Positions 26,054 to 40,113 of a stretch of DNA of 64,000 nucleotides are shown here, piece by piece (the first letter of the stretch is position 1; the number at the start of each line of letters is the position of its first letter). Below the pieces are notes generated by a model that was not told where the DNA came from, ran no database searches, and saw only the letters and a program-made list of their open reading frames with translations. The position numbers and the translations under genes were made by a program. Source of the DNA: Loripinus fragilis (lineage: Eukaryota; Mollusca; Bivalvia; Lucinida; Lucinidae); contig OZ026516.1 in NCBI GenBank assembly GCA_964019695.1, positions 95,728,368-95,792,367 of the forward strand, read 5' to 3'.

Positions 26054-28533
26054 AAGTGCAAAATACAGACAATAATCCTTTATTTCAAATGAGTCTTTTC
26101 TTTATGTTTTGATAATAAAAGGTCATAATATAAAACGGTCAACAAGGTTCCTTGTTGCGACCATATGAATTAGTACACTGCATTTCAACATAGTACATAT
26201 CTTCTTGCAGACTATATAGGACAGTGTGTCCGGTGCCTGATTGCAAATGGCAAACAGCAAATGCTCTGACACGCCTGTGCATCAATGAAGTAGAATCAGA
26301 ATGCCCATATTTAACCCTATCAAAGTATTAATATCGCTTGATAGAAACAGCAATGATGGAAGAACGTCCATGTATCGTTATTTCGGCGTCTTTCGCTACA
26401 TCGATGTCAATTTTGACTGGAATGAATATTGCTACTGCTGGGGAGTTTGGCACATACATTTTGTAAATGGAAATTCCTATTTTGGTAGCCCACGAAAATA
26501 GTACCTTTCAACATTTTGAAATTCACCGTTACTGTGCCCTCTATTCGGTAAATGAGTGCTCTATTGGATTTTAAACTTGCATAGGAATATGCATTGATGC
26601 ATGTTTGTCATATTGTTAAAAGCAGCTTCTTCTTGGTGTGGACTATTTTGTCACAGTAAATAGCGCCAACTACCATGGTAACGTATGACGCTGGTCTGAT
26701 TACCTTTAACTTTTGTGCATGTGAAGAAACCAAGGTCGTCAAGGCAGGTTTTTTTTCACTTTTCTCTAAGGTGGATAACAAATATTCTCACTCACAGGAA
26801 GATATTAATTCAAACATTATCTGGCAAGACTGTGCAAATGTGCATGCTCGCCTGGTCTTTTGCTGCTCGAATATGCGATACATGTACATGTAAGTACCTA
26901 AATCACATAACTGGTATAAACAATTTGGCCTAAGCCTTCATCTATATCCCTTCTTTTAGTGCAATCAGCGAAGGCTCTGGCGAGACTGTGCAAATGTGCA
27001 CGCTCGCCTAGTCTTTCGCTGCTCGCATATGGGATAAGTACCTAAATCACATAACTGGTATAATCAATTTGGCCTGAGCCTTCATTTACATCCCTTCTTT
27101 TTATCACAATCAGCGAAGGCTCTGGCGAGACTGCGCAAATAAGAAGCCTCGTCAGATCACTCGCTGCTCGCATATGTAATATTTTTCATGAACTGGTTCT
27201 AAAAGTTTAGCCTGAGCCTTCATCCACATCCCTTCTTTTTAGGGATTCGTTGTTCGCATAGGCGATTAGTACCAAACTTTCTTGAACTGGCCTATACAAT
27301 ATGGCCTTAGCCTTCATCTACACCCCTTCTTTTAGTGTGATTAGCAAAGGCTCTGGCGAGACTGTGAACCTGATCAATTGCTGCTCGAATATGCGAAAAG
27401 TACCTAAATCACATAACTTGTATAAACAATTTGGCCAAAGCCTTCATCTATATCCCTTCTTTCTAGTGCAATCAGCGAAGGCTCTGGCGAGACCGTGCAA
27501 ATGTGCAGGCTCGCCTAGTATTTCACTGCCCGCATATGCGATAAGTACCTAAATCACAAAAATAAATGACCTGAGCCTTCATTTACATCCCTTCTTTTAA
27601 GTGCTATCAGCGAAGGCTCTGGCGAGACTGCGCAAATGTGCAGCCTCGCCAGATCATTCGCTGCTCGCATATGTGATTTTTTTCATGAACTGGTCCATAA
27701 ATTTAAGCCTGAGCCTTCATCCACATCCCTTCATTTTAATGTATTCGCTGTTTGCATCTGCGATTTGTACCCACTGTTCTTGAATTGGCGTATAAAATTT
27801 GGCCTGTGTCCTCATCTACATCTCTTCTTTTTGGGGATTTGCTGTTCGCAATTGCGATTAGTGCCAAACTGTCTTGAACTAGCTTATATAAATTGGCATC
27901 AGCCTTCAAAAACATGCTGTTAGGGTATGCGATTACATGTAGTACCAAACTTTCTTGAACTAGTCTTTCAAATTTGGCATGAGTCTTCACCTACTTCTCT
28001 TCTTTTTTAGGGGTTCGCTGTTCGCATATGCGATTAGTATTAAACTTTCTTGAACTAGTCCATAAAATTTGGCACATCCCATCACTTTAGTTTAATTAGC
28101 AAAGGCTCTGGCGACACTGCCCTAAAGTGCAGCCTTACGGGATCATTCGCTGCTCCCTTTTATGATATGTTGAAGTTGCCCTAAAATTGGGCCTGAGCCT
28201 TCATCTAAATCCCTTCTTTTTTAGGGATTCGCTGTTCACATATGCGATCAGTACCAAACTTTCTTGAACTGGCCTAGGAAATTTGGCCTAAGCCTTCATC
28301 TACATCAATTCTTTTTAGAATGATTTGCAAAGGCACTGGCGATACTGCGCGAATGTGCTGTCTCGCCTGATCCTTCGCTGCTCGCATATGCCACTAATAC
28401 CAAACTTTTTTGAACTGGCCTATAAAATTTGGCTGAGCCTTCATCTACATCCCATCTTTTTTGTGTGATTTTCAAAGGCTCTGGCGAGACTGCGCAAATG
28501 TGCAGTTTTGTCTGATCCTTTTTTCTGCTCGAT

Positions 28534-28815
28534 TTAGTGATAAGTATCAAACTCTGATGAACTGACCCATTGATGATCACGAAGTATCACAATTACATAC
28601 TTCAGACCAATCCATGGCACCGTGGGGAACAGCCACAGAACACTAATAGTAGAAAGACGGTAAAGTAAGGCATCATGCTCTCTCTTCCTCGCCGAGATGA
28701 TTGCAAAAACGAGAAAGAACACTAAGTAATGAATAGCGAAACGAGGACCAAACACTAAGCCCCTACAAACCAATGGGAGGAACATTAAAGAATGAATCAA
28801 CAACAACAGAACCAT
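28534..28815 (-). other. Hydrophobic frame, unit 7
   Basis: Open; carries L-to-P as in unit 3. Confidence 0.3.
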
Positions 28816-29458
28816 TGCCTTAGAAGGAACAAAGTTGGGCCTGAACCTTCATCTACATTGCTTCCTTTTTTCAGTTCAAGCAGCAAAGGCTGTGATTATA
28901 CTCTGCGAATGTGTAGGTTCATCTAGGCATTCGCTGCTCGCATATGCGATAATACAAAACTCTCACGAACTGGCCCTTAAAATTTGGCCTGAGCCTTCAT
29001 CTACATATATTTTTGGGGCGTGTGATAAGTTCAGCGACTGCTGATAACAGATGCAATCAGTTTAGACCCAGATCAGGATCGACAGAAAAATAATAATTTT
29101 GGAAAAAGCCAGCAGACGCCAAAAAACATGAAAATTGCAAAGAATGCAAAGGGTTACAAATGTAAAGAAGGGTTTGACGCACATACGATAAGTGCGATTT
29201 GACGGCGAGCAGTCAAGTGCTCTGGCGAGATGGCAACCCTGCTCAGGATTGCATTGGCCTTACTTTTGGTCACTAATGCAATAAGTACATTATTCTCATG
29301 TGCAGGTGTGTTACTGATGTGTAGCATGTGAAGACTCAAATGAGTTTAACCTTTCGCGCATTTTCACGAACACTTTTGCAATTCAAAAGGTGATTCAAAA
29401 ATTAGGATATTATTTTTTCAATGTGTTATCATTTCAAATAAAAATGTAAAAAAAAATA

Positions 29459-29553
29459 TGGGCTATCAGGAGTTGGTGGGATTCGAACTCACAGCTGCAG
29501 TTCTTTGCAGGCTTTGGAGAAAGTCTATTTAACCCCTGAGCTATCTGGGCCTA
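29459..29553 (-). ncRNA. tRNA-like Pol III cassette, unit 7
   Basis: Boxes intact; T run shorter than in unit 5. Confidence 0.55.
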
Positions 29554-30143
29554 TTAAAGTAAAGGATTAACATTTCTTTAAGTAAGTCATTGTGTAGATT
29601 TGTTGTTTACAGGGACATCACTCTTGATGTTTAAGCAATTAATCCATAATTTAGCAAAAACAAAGCAATATAACCATTTGGCCCAAAGAAATTTCACAAT
29701 ATTTAAGTTTTATACTGTATTTCATTTCTGTCTACAAATTAATAAAGCAAACATAATAGAACACTATATACATTTTGTCAATAACAAACACTATCGCCAC
29801 AATTTAATATTTCTGGCATACATAAATTTCACTAAATTCGAAAATCTCATTAAGTATTGTTGCTGTAGGCCACGCCTTACGAGCCTTTTCCCTGTGAAGG
29901 CTCGTCAACAAGCGGATCCTCCGAGGGAGGATTCGCAAAGATAGCTCCCTCTTTTTTTTCTTTTTTTCTCCTGGTCCATTTTTGGTCTTTTTTTTCTTTT
30001 TTCTTTTTTCTTTTTTTTGGGGGATAGGGGTGGGTCTTTTTTTTTGGGGTGGGGGGGGTGGGGTTAGTGGTACTCCCTGGGTGGTTACAAGTGCCACTTC
30101 ATAGTTACTACCAGATAATACTGGTAGTTTATGGGAGATTAGT

Positions 30144-30584
30144 AATTTTGGGGGAGGGTACAAACCATCATTACTCTTTTCTTTAGCAAAAATGAAGACA
30201 CCATGTGGCTTCAAACTTTGATATTAACATTTACAATTTCATGATTGACAGCTTTAAGCTTAATAGTGCTTCATACTAAACTGGTACGTTTCTATAAAGC
30301 TAACTTAAAAGATACATTAAATAGTTTAAGACTCACGTGATATACGATACACGCCTCTTTAGAAATTTTGGGGGAGGGTACAAACCATCATTATTCTTTT
30401 CTTTAGCAAAAATGAAGACACCATGTGGCTTCAAACTTTGATATTAACATTTACAATTTCATGATTGACAGCTTAAAGCTTAATAGTGCTTCATACTAAA
30501 CTGGTACGTTTCTATAATGCTAACTTAAGAGATACATTTAATAGTTTAAGACCCACGTGATATACGATACACGCCTCTTTAGAA
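30144..30584 (+). repeat. Two tandem 220-bp modules, unit 7
   Basis: Two modules as in unit 4, starting 14,038 bp downstream of the unit 4 block. Confidence 0.9.
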
Positions 30585-33065
30585 AAGTGCAAAATACAGA
30601 CAATAATCCTTTATTTCAAATGAGTCTTTTCTTTATGTTTTGATAATAAAAGGTCATAATATAAAACGGTCAACAAGGTTCCTTGTTGCGACCATATGAA
30701 TTAGCACACTGCATTTCAACATAGTACATATCTTCTTGCAGACTATATAGGACAGTGTGTCCGGTGCCTGATTGCAAATGGCAAACAGCAAATGCTCTGA
30801 CACGCCTGTGCATCAATGAAGTAGAATCAGAATGCCCATATTTAACCCTATCAAAGTATTAATATCGCTTGATAGAAACAGCAATGATGGAAGAACGTCC
30901 ATGTATCGTTATTTCGGCGTCTTTCGCTACATCGATGTCAATTTTGACTGGAATGAATATTGCTACTGCTGGGGAGTTTGGCACATACATTTTGTAAATG
31001 GAAATTCCTATTTTGGTAGCCCACGAAAATAGTACCTTTCAACATTTTGAAATTCACCGTTACTGTGCCCTCTATTCGGTAAATGAGTGCTCTATTGGAT
31101 TTTAAACTTGCATAGGAATATGCATTGATGCATGTTTGTCATATTGTTAAAAGCAGCTTCTTCTTGGTGTGGACTATTTTGTCACAGTAAATAGCGCCAA
31201 CTACCATTGTAACGTATGACGCTGGTCTGATTACCTTTAACTTTTGTGCATGTGAAGAAACCAAGGTCTTCAAGGCAGGTTTTTTTTCACTTTTCTCTAA
31301 GGTGGATAACAAATATTCTCACTCACAGGAAAATAGTAATTCAAGCATTATCTGGCAAGACTGTGCAAATGTGCATGCTCGCCTGGTCTTTTGCTGCTCG
31401 AATATGCGATACATGTACATGTAAGTACCTAAATCACATAACTGGTATAAACAATTTGGCCTAAGCCTTCATCTATATCCCTTCTTTTAGTGCAATCAGC
31501 GAAGGCTCTGGCGAGACTGTGCAAATGTGTACGCTCGCCTAGTCTTTCGCTGCTCGCATATGGGATAAGTACCTAAATCACATAACTGGTGTAATCAATT
31601 TGGCCTGAGCCTTCATTTACATCCCTTCTTTTTATCACAATCAGCGAAGGCTCTGGCGAGACTGCGCAAATAAGAAGCCTCGTCAGATCACTCGCTGCTC
31701 GCATATGTAATATTTTTCATGAACTGGTTCTAAAATTTTAGCCTGAGCCTTCATCCACATCCCTTCTTTTTAGGGATTCGTTGTTCGCATAGGCGATTAG
31801 TACCAAACTTTCTTGAACTGGCCTATACAATTTGGCCTTAGCCTTCATCTACACCCCTTCTTTTAGTGAGATTGGCAAAGGCTCTGGCGAGACTGTGAAC
31901 CTGATCAATCGCTGCTCGAATATGCGAAAAGTACCTAAATCACATAACTTGTATAAACAATTTGGCCAAAGCCTTCATCTATATCCCTTCTTTCTAGTGC
32001 AATCAGCGAAGGCTCTGGCGAGACCGTGCAAATGTGCAGGCTCGCCTGGTCTTTCACTGCCCGCATATGCTATAAGTGCATAAATCACAAAAATAAATGG
32101 CCTGAGCCTTCATTTACATCCCTTCTTTTAAGTGCTATCGGCGAAGGCTCTGGCGAGACTGCGCAAATGTGCAGCCTCGCCAGATCATTCGCTGCTCGCA
32201 TATGTGATTTTTTTCATGAACTGGTCCATAAATTTAAGCCTGAGCCTTCATCCACATCCCTTCATTTTAATGTATTCGCTGTTTGCATCTGCGATTTGTA
32301 CCAACTGTTCTTGAATTGGCGTATAAAATTTGGCCGGTGTCTTCATCTACATCTCTTCTTTTTGGAGATTTGCTGTTCGCAATTGCGATTAGTGCCAAAC
32401 TGTCTTGAACTAGCTTATATAAATTGGCATCAGCCTTCATAAACATGCTGTTAGGGTATGCGATTACATGTAGTACCAAACTTTCTTGAACTAGTCTTTC
32501 AAATTTGGCATGAGTCTTCACCTACATCTCTTCTTTTTTAGGGGTTCGCTGTTCGCATATGCGATTAGTATTAAACTTTCTTGAACTAGTCCATAAACTT
32601 TGGCACATCCCATCACTTTAGTTTAATTAGCAAAGGCTCTGGCGACACTGCCCTAAAGTGCAGCCTTACGGGATCATTCGCTGCTCCCTTTTATGATATG
32701 TTGAAGTTGCCCTAAAAATTGGGCCTGAGCCTTCATCTAAATCCCTTCTTTTTTAGGGATTCGCTGTTCACATATGCGATCAGTACCAAACTTTCTTGAA
32801 CTGGCCTAGGAAATTTGGCCTAAGCCTTCATCTACATCAATTCTTTTTAGAATGATTTGCAAAGGCACTGGCGATACTGCGCGAATGTGCTGTCTCGCCT
32901 GATCCTTCGCTGCTCGCATATGCCACTAATACCAAACTTTTTTGAACTGGCCTATAAAATTTGGCTGAGCCTTCATCTACATCCCATCTTTTTTGTGCGA
33001 TTTTTAAAGGCTCTGGCGAGACTGCGCAAATGTGCAGTTTTGTCTGATCCTTTTTTCTGCTCGAT

Positions 33066-33347
33066 TTAGTGATAAGTATCAAACTCTGATGAACTGACCC
33101 ATTGATTATCACGAAGTATCACAATTACATACTTCAGACCAATCCATGGTACCGTGAGGAACAGCCACAGAACACTAATAGTAGAAAGACGGTAAAGTAA
33201 GGCATCATGCTCTCTCTTCCTCGCCGAGATGATTGCAAAAACGAGAAAGAACACTAAGTAATGAATAGCGAAACGAGGACCAAACACTAAGCCCCTACAA
33301 ACCAATGGGAGGAACATTAAAGAATGAATCAACAACAACAGAACCAT
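33066..33347 (-). other. Hydrophobic frame, unit 8
   Basis: Open; H-to-N variant as in unit 5, plus a private silent change in the valine codon before PW. Confidence 0.3.
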
Positions 33348-33993
33348 TGCCTTAGAAGGAACAAAGTTGGGCCTGAACCTTCATCTACATTGCTTCCTTT
33401 TTTCAGTTCAAGCAGCAAAGGCTGTGATTATACTCTGCGAATGTGTAGGTTCATCTAGGCATTCGCTGCTCGCATATGCGATAATACAAAACTCTCACGA
33501 ACTGGCCCTTAAAATTTGGTCTGAGCCTTCATCTACATATAATTTTGGGGCGTGTGATAAGTTCAGCGACTGCTGATAACAGATGCAATCAGTTTAGACC
33601 CAGATCAGGATCGACAGAAAAATAATAATTTTGAAAAAAGCCAGCAGACGCCAAAAAACATGAAAATTGCAAAGAATGCAAAGGGTTACAAATGTAAAGA
33701 AGGGTTTGACGCACATACGATAAGTGCGATTTGACGGCGAGCAGTCAAGTGCTCTGGCGAGATGGCAACCCTGCTCAGGATTGCATTGGCCTTACTTTTG
33801 GTCACTAATGCAATAAGTACATTATTCTCATGTGCAGGTGTGTTACTGATGTGTAGCATGTGAAGACTCAAATGAGTTCAACCTTTCGCGCATTTTCACG
33901 AACACTTTTGCAATTCAAAAGGTGATTCAAAAATTAGGATATTATTTTTTCAATGTGTTCTCATTTCAAATAAAAATGTAAAAATAAAAAATA

Positions 33994-34088
33994 TGGGCTA
34001 TCAGGAGTTGGTGGGATTCGAACTCACAGCTGCAGTTCTTTGCAGGCTTTGGAGAAAGTCTATTTAACCCCTGAGCTATCTGGGCCTA
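33994..34088 (-). ncRNA. tRNA-like Pol III cassette, unit 8
   Basis: Boxes intact; split T run as in unit 6. Confidence 0.55.
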
Positions 34089-34675
34089 TTAAAGTAAAGG
34101 ATTAACATTTCTTTAAGTAAGTCATTGTGTAGATTTGTTGTTTACAGGGACATCACTCTTGATATTTAAGCAATTAATCCATAATTTAGCAAAAACAAAG
34201 CAATATAACCATTTGGCCCAAAGAAATTTCACAATATTTAAGTTTTATACTGTATTTCATTTCTGTCTACAAATTAATAAAGCAAACATAATAGAACACT
34301 ATATACATTTTGTCAATAACAAACACTATGGCCACAATTTAATATTTCTGACATACATAAATTTCACTAAATTCGGAAATCTCCTTAAGTATTGTTGCTG
34401 TAGGCCACGCCTTACGAGCCTTTTCCCTGTGAAGGCTCGTCAACAAGCGGATCCTCCGAGGGAGGATTCGCAAAGATAGCTCCCTCTTTTTTTCTTTTTT
34501 TCTCCTGGTCCATTTTTGGTCTTTTTTTCTTTTTTCTTTTTTTTTGGGGGATAGGGGTGGGTCTTTTTTTTTTTTTTGGGGGGGGGGGGTGGGGTTAGTG
34601 GTACTCCCTGGGTGGTTACAAGTGCCACTTCATAGTTACTACCAGATAATACTGGTAGTTTATGGGAGAATTAGT

Positions 34676-35335
34676 AATTTTGGGGGAGGGTACAAACCAT
34701 CATTACTCTTTTCTTTAGCAAAAATGAAGACACCATGTGGCTTCAAACTTTGATATTAACATTTACAATTTCATGATTGACAGCTTTAAGCTTAATAGTG
34801 CTTCATACTAAACTGGTACGTTTCTATAAAGCTAACTTAAAAGATACATTAAATAGTTTAAGACCCACGGGATATACGATACACGCCTCTTAAGAAATTT
34901 TGGGGGAGGGTACAAACCATCATTACTCTTTTCTTTAGCAAAAATGAAGACACCATGTGGCTTCAAACTTTGATATTAACATTTACAATTTCATGATTGA
35001 CAGCTTTAAGTTAATAGTGCTTCATACTAAACTGGTACGTTTCTATAATGCTAACTTAAAAGATACATTAAATAGTTTAAGACTCACGTGATATACGATA
35101 CACGCCTCTTTAGAAATTTTGGGGGAGGGTACAAACCATCATTATTCTTTTCTTTAGCAAAAATGAAGACACCATGTGGCTTCAAACTTTGATATTAACA
35201 TTTACAATTTCATAATTGACAGCTTAAAGCTTAATAGTGCTTCATACTAAACTGGTACGTTTCTATAATGCTAACTTAAGAGATACATTTAATAGTTTAA
35301 GACCCACGTGATATACGATACACGCCTCTTTAGAA
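34676..35335 (+). repeat. Three tandem 220-bp modules, unit 8
   Basis: Three modules; the first carries a private 'cccacggga' change near 34,866. Confidence 0.9.
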
Positions 35336-37842
35336 AAGTGCAAAATACAGACAATAATCCTTTATTTCAAATGAGTCTTTTCTTTATGTTTTGATAATAA
35401 AAGGTCATAATATAAAACGGTCAACAAGGTTCCTTGTTGCGACCATATGAATTAGTACACTGCATTTCAACATAGTACATATCTTCTTGCAGACTATATA
35501 GGACAGTGTGTCCGGTGCCTGATTGCAAATGGCAAACAGCAAATGCTCTGACACGCCTGTGCATCAATGAAGTAGAATCAGAATGCCCATATTTAACCCT
35601 ATCAAAGTATTAATATCGCTTGATAGAAACAGCAATGATGGAAGAACGTCCATGTATCGTTATTTCGGCGTCTTTCGCTACATCGATGTCAATTTTGACT
35701 GGAATGAATATTGCTACTGCTGGGGAGTTTGGCACATACATTTTGTAAATGGAAATTCCTATTTTGGTAGCCCACGAAAATAGTACCTTTCAACATTTTG
35801 AAATTCACCGTTACTGTGCCCTCTATTCGGTAAATGAGTGCTCTATTGGATTTTAAACTTGCATAGGAATATGCATTGATGCATGTTTGTCATATTGTTA
35901 AAAGCAGCTTCTTCTTGGTGTGGACTATTTTGTCACAGTAAATAGCGCCAATTACCATGGTAACGTATGACGCTGGTCTGATTACCTTTAACTTTTGTGC
36001 ATGTGAAGAAACCAAGGTCGTCAAGGCAGGTTTTTTTTCACTTTTCTCTAAGGTGGATAACAAATATTCTCACTCACAGGAAGATAGTAATTCAAACATT
36101 ATCTGGCAAGACTGTGCAAATGTGCATGCTCGCCTGGTCTTTTGCTGCTCGAATATGCGATACATGTACATGTAAGTACCTAAATCACATAACTGGTATA
36201 AACAATTTGGCCTAAGCCTTCATCTATATCCCTTCTTTTAGTGCAATCAGCGAAGGCTCTGGCGAGACTGTGCAAATGTGCACGCTCGCCTAGTCTTTCG
36301 CTGCTCGCATATGGGATAAGTACCTAAATCACATAACTGGTATAATCAATTTGGCCTGAGCCTTCATTTACATCCCTTCTTTTTATCACAATCAGCGAAG
36401 GCTCTGGCGAGACTGCGCAAATAAGAAGCCTCGTCAGATCACTCGCTGCTCGCATATGTAATATGCGATAATAATAATGCGGTAATAATATTTTTCATGA
36501 ACTGGTTCTAAAATTTTAGCCTGAGCCTTCATCCACATCCCTTCTTTTTAGGGATTCGTTGTTCGCATAGGCGATAAGTACCAAACTTTCTTGAACTGGC
36601 CTATACAATTTGGCCATAGCCTTCATCTACACCCCTTCTTTTAGTGTGATTGGCAAAGGCTCTGGCGAGACTGTGAACCTGATCAATCGCTGCTCGAATA
36701 TGCAAAAAGTACCTAAATCACATAACTTGTATTAACAATTTGGCCAAAGCCTTCATCTATATCCCTTCTTTCTAGTGCAATCAGCGAAGGCTCTGGCGAG
36801 ACCGTGCAAATGTGCAGGCTCGCCTGGTCTTTCACTGCCCGCATATGCGATAAGTACATAAATCACAAAAATAAATGGCCTGAGCCTTCATTTACATCCC
36901 TTCTTTTAATTGCTATCAGCGAAGGCTCTGGCGAGACTGCGCAAATGTGCAGCCTCGCCAGATCATTCGCTGCTCGCATATGTGATTTTTTTCATGAACT
37001 GGTCCATAAATTTAAGCCTGAGCCTTCATCCACATCCCTTCATTTTAATGTATTCGCTGTTTGCATCTGCGATTTGTACCAACTGTTCTTGAATTGGCGT
37101 ATAAAATTTGGCCTGTGTCTTCATCTACATCTCTTCTTTTTGGGGATTTGCTGTTCGCAATTGCGATTAGTGCCAAACTGTCTTGAACTAGCTTATATAA
37201 ATTGGCATCAGCCTTCATAAACATGCTGTTAGGGTATGCGATTACATGTAGTACCAAACTTTCTTGAACTAGTCTTTCAAATTTGGCATGAGTCTTCACC
37301 TACATCTCTTCTTTTTTAGGGGTTCGCTGTTCGCATATGCGATTAGTATTAAACTTTCTTGAACTAGTCCATAAAATTTGGCACATCCCATCACTTTAGT
37401 TTAATTAGCAAAGGCTCTGGCGACACTGCCCTAAAGTGCAGCCTTACGGGATCATTCGCTGCTCCCTTTTATGATATGTTGAAGTTGCCCTAAAAATTGG
37501 GCCTGAGCCTTCATCTAAATCCCTTCTTTTTTAGGGATTCGCTGTTCACATATGCGATCAGTACCAAACTTTCTTGAACTGGCCTAGGAAATTTGGCCTA
37601 AGCCTTCATCTACATCAATTCTTTTTAGAATGATTTGCAAAGGCACTGGCGATACTGCGCGAATGTGCTGTCTCGTCTGATCCTTCGCTGCTCGCATATG
37701 CCACTAATACCAAACTTTTTTGAACTGGCCTATAAAATTTGGCTGAGCCTTCATCTACATCCATCTTTTTTGTGCGATTTTCAAAGGCTCTGGCGAGACT
37801 GCGCAAATGTGCAGTTTTGTCTGATCCTTTTTTCTGCTCGAT

Positions 37843-38124
37843 TTAGTGATAAGTATCAAACTCTGATGAACTGACCCATTGATGATCACGAAGTATCACA
37901 ATTACATACTTCAGACCAATCCATGGCACCGTGAGGAACAGCCACAGAACACTAATAGTAGAAAGACGGTAAAGTAAGGCATCATGCTCTCTCTTCCTCG
38001 CCGAGATGATTGCAAAAACGAGAAAGAACACTAAGTAATGAATAGCGAAACGAGGACCAAACACTAAGCCCCTACAAACCAATGGGAGGAACATTAAAGA
38101 ATGAATCAACAACAACAGAACCAT
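37843..38124 (-). other. Hydrophobic frame, unit 9
   Basis: Open; the same translation as unit 4. Confidence 0.3.
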
Positions 38125-38766
38125 TGCCTTAGAAGGAACAAAGTTGGGCCTGAACCTTCATCTACATTGCTTCCTTTTTTCAGTTCAAGCAGCAAAGGCT
38201 GTGATTATACTCTGCGAATGTGTAGGTTCATCTAGGCATTCGCTGCTCGCATATGCGATAATACAAAACTCTCACGAACTGGCCCTTAAAATTTGGCCTG
38301 AGCCTTCATCTACATATAATTTTGGGGCGTGTGATAAGTTCAGCGACTGCTGATAACAGATGCAATCAGTTTAGACCCAGATCAGGATCGACAGAAAAAT
38401 AATAATTTTGAAAAAAGCCAGCAGACGCCAAAAAACATGAAAATTGCAAAGAATGCAAAGGGTTACAAATGTAAAGAAGGGTTTGACGCACATACGATAA
38501 GTGCGATTTGACGGCGAGCAGTCAAGTGCTCTGGCGAGATGGCAACCCTGCTCAGGATTGCATTGGCCTTACTTTTGGTCACTAATGCAATAAGTACATT
38601 ATTCTCATGTGCAGGTGTGTTACTGATGTGTAGCATGTGAAGACTCAAATGAGTTTAACCTTTCGCGCATTTTCACGAACACTTTTGCAATTTAAAAGGT
38701 GATTCAAAAATTAGGATATTATTTTTTCAATGTGTTATCATTTCAAATAAAAATGTAAAAAAAATA

Positions 38767-38861
38767 TGGGCTATCAGGAGTTGGTGGGATTCGAACTCAC
38801 AGCTGCAGTTCTTTGCAGGCTTTGGAGAAAGTCTATTTAACCCCTGAGCTATCTGGGCCTA
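38767..38861 (-). ncRNA. tRNA-like Pol III cassette, unit 9
   Basis: Boxes and T run intact. Unit 10 has no counterpart because of a deletion. Confidence 0.55.
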
Positions 38862-39452
38862 TTAAAGTAAAGGATTAACATTTCTTTAAGTAAGTCATTG
38901 TGTAGATTTGTTGTTTACAGGGACATCACTCTTGATGTTTAAGCAATTAATCCATAATTTAGCAAAAACAAAGCAATATAACCATTTGGCCCAAAGAAAT
39001 TTCACAATATTTAAGTTTTATACTGTATTTCATTTCTGTCTACAAATTAATAAAGCAAACATAATAGAACACTATATACATTTTGTCAATAACAAACACT
39101 ATCGCCACAATTTAATATTTCTGACATACATAAATTTCACTAAATTCGAAAATCTCATTAATTATTGTTGCTGTAGGCCACGCCTTACGAGCCTTTTCCC
39201 TGTGAAGGCTCGTCAACAAGCGGATCCTCCGAGGGAGGATTCGCAAAGATAGCTCCCTCTTTTTTTTCTTTTTTTCTCCTGGTCCATTTTTGGTCTTTTT
39301 TTCTTTTTTCTTTTTTTTTGGGGATAGGGGTGGGTCTTTTTTTTTTTTTTTTTTTGGGGGGGGGGGTGGGGTTAGTGGTACTCCCTGGGTGGTTACAAGT
39401 GCCACTTCATAGTTACTACCAGATAATACTGGTAGTTTATGGGAGAATTAGT

Positions 39453-40113
39453 AATTTTGGGGGAGGGTACAAACCATCATTACTCTTTTCTTTAGCAAAA
39501 ATGAAGACACCATGTGGCTTCAAACTTTGATATTAACATTTACAATTTCATGATTGACAGCTTTAAGCTTAATAGTGCTTCATACTAAACTGGTACGTTT
39601 CTATAAAGCTATTTTAAAAGATACATTAAATAGTTTAAGACCCACGTGATATACGATACACGCCTCTTAAGAAATTTTGGGGGAGGGTACAAACCATCAT
39701 TACTCTTTTCTTTAGCAAAAATGAAGACACCATGTGGCTTCAAACTTTGATATTAACATTTACAATTTCATGATTGACAGCTTTAAGTTAATAGTGCTTC
39801 ATACTAAACTGGTACGTTTCTATAATGCTAACTTAAAAGATACATTAAATAGTTTAAGACTCACGTGATATACGATACACGCCTCTTTAGAAATTTTGGG
39901 GGAGGGTACAAACCATCATTATTCTTTTCTTTAGCAAAAATGAAGACACTATGTGGCTTCAAACTTTGATATTAACATTTACAATTTCATGATTGACAGC
40001 TTAAAGCTTAATAGTGCTTCATACTAAACTGGTACGTTTCTATAATGCTAACTTAAGAGATACATTTAATAGTTTAAGACCCACGTGATATACGATACAC
40101 GCCTCTTTAGAAA
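39453..40113 (+). repeat. Three tandem 220-bp modules, unit 9
   Basis: Three modules in standard order. Confidence 0.9.

Larger units (their letters stand above)
23006..27766 (+). repeat. Macrosatellite unit 6 (young form, three 220-bp modules)
   Basis: Contains the longest clean homopolymer pair of the array, 20 T followed by 21 G at 25,272-25,312. It carries 'atatggcctt' at 27,300, also at 13,262 and 41,359. Confidence 0.95.
27767..32297 (+). repeat. Macrosatellite unit 7 (young form, two 220-bp modules)
   Basis: Has the same 4,531-bp length and two-module block as unit 4, 14,038 bp upstream, and shares 'ccattgtaacg' near 31,205. Confidence 0.95.
32298..37075 (+). repeat. Macrosatellite unit 8 (young form with private insertion)
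   Basis: Matches unit 5 for most of its first half. A private ~25-bp AT-rich insertion (gcgataataataatgcggt and more) lies at about 36,465-36,489 and explains its extra length. Confidence 0.95.
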
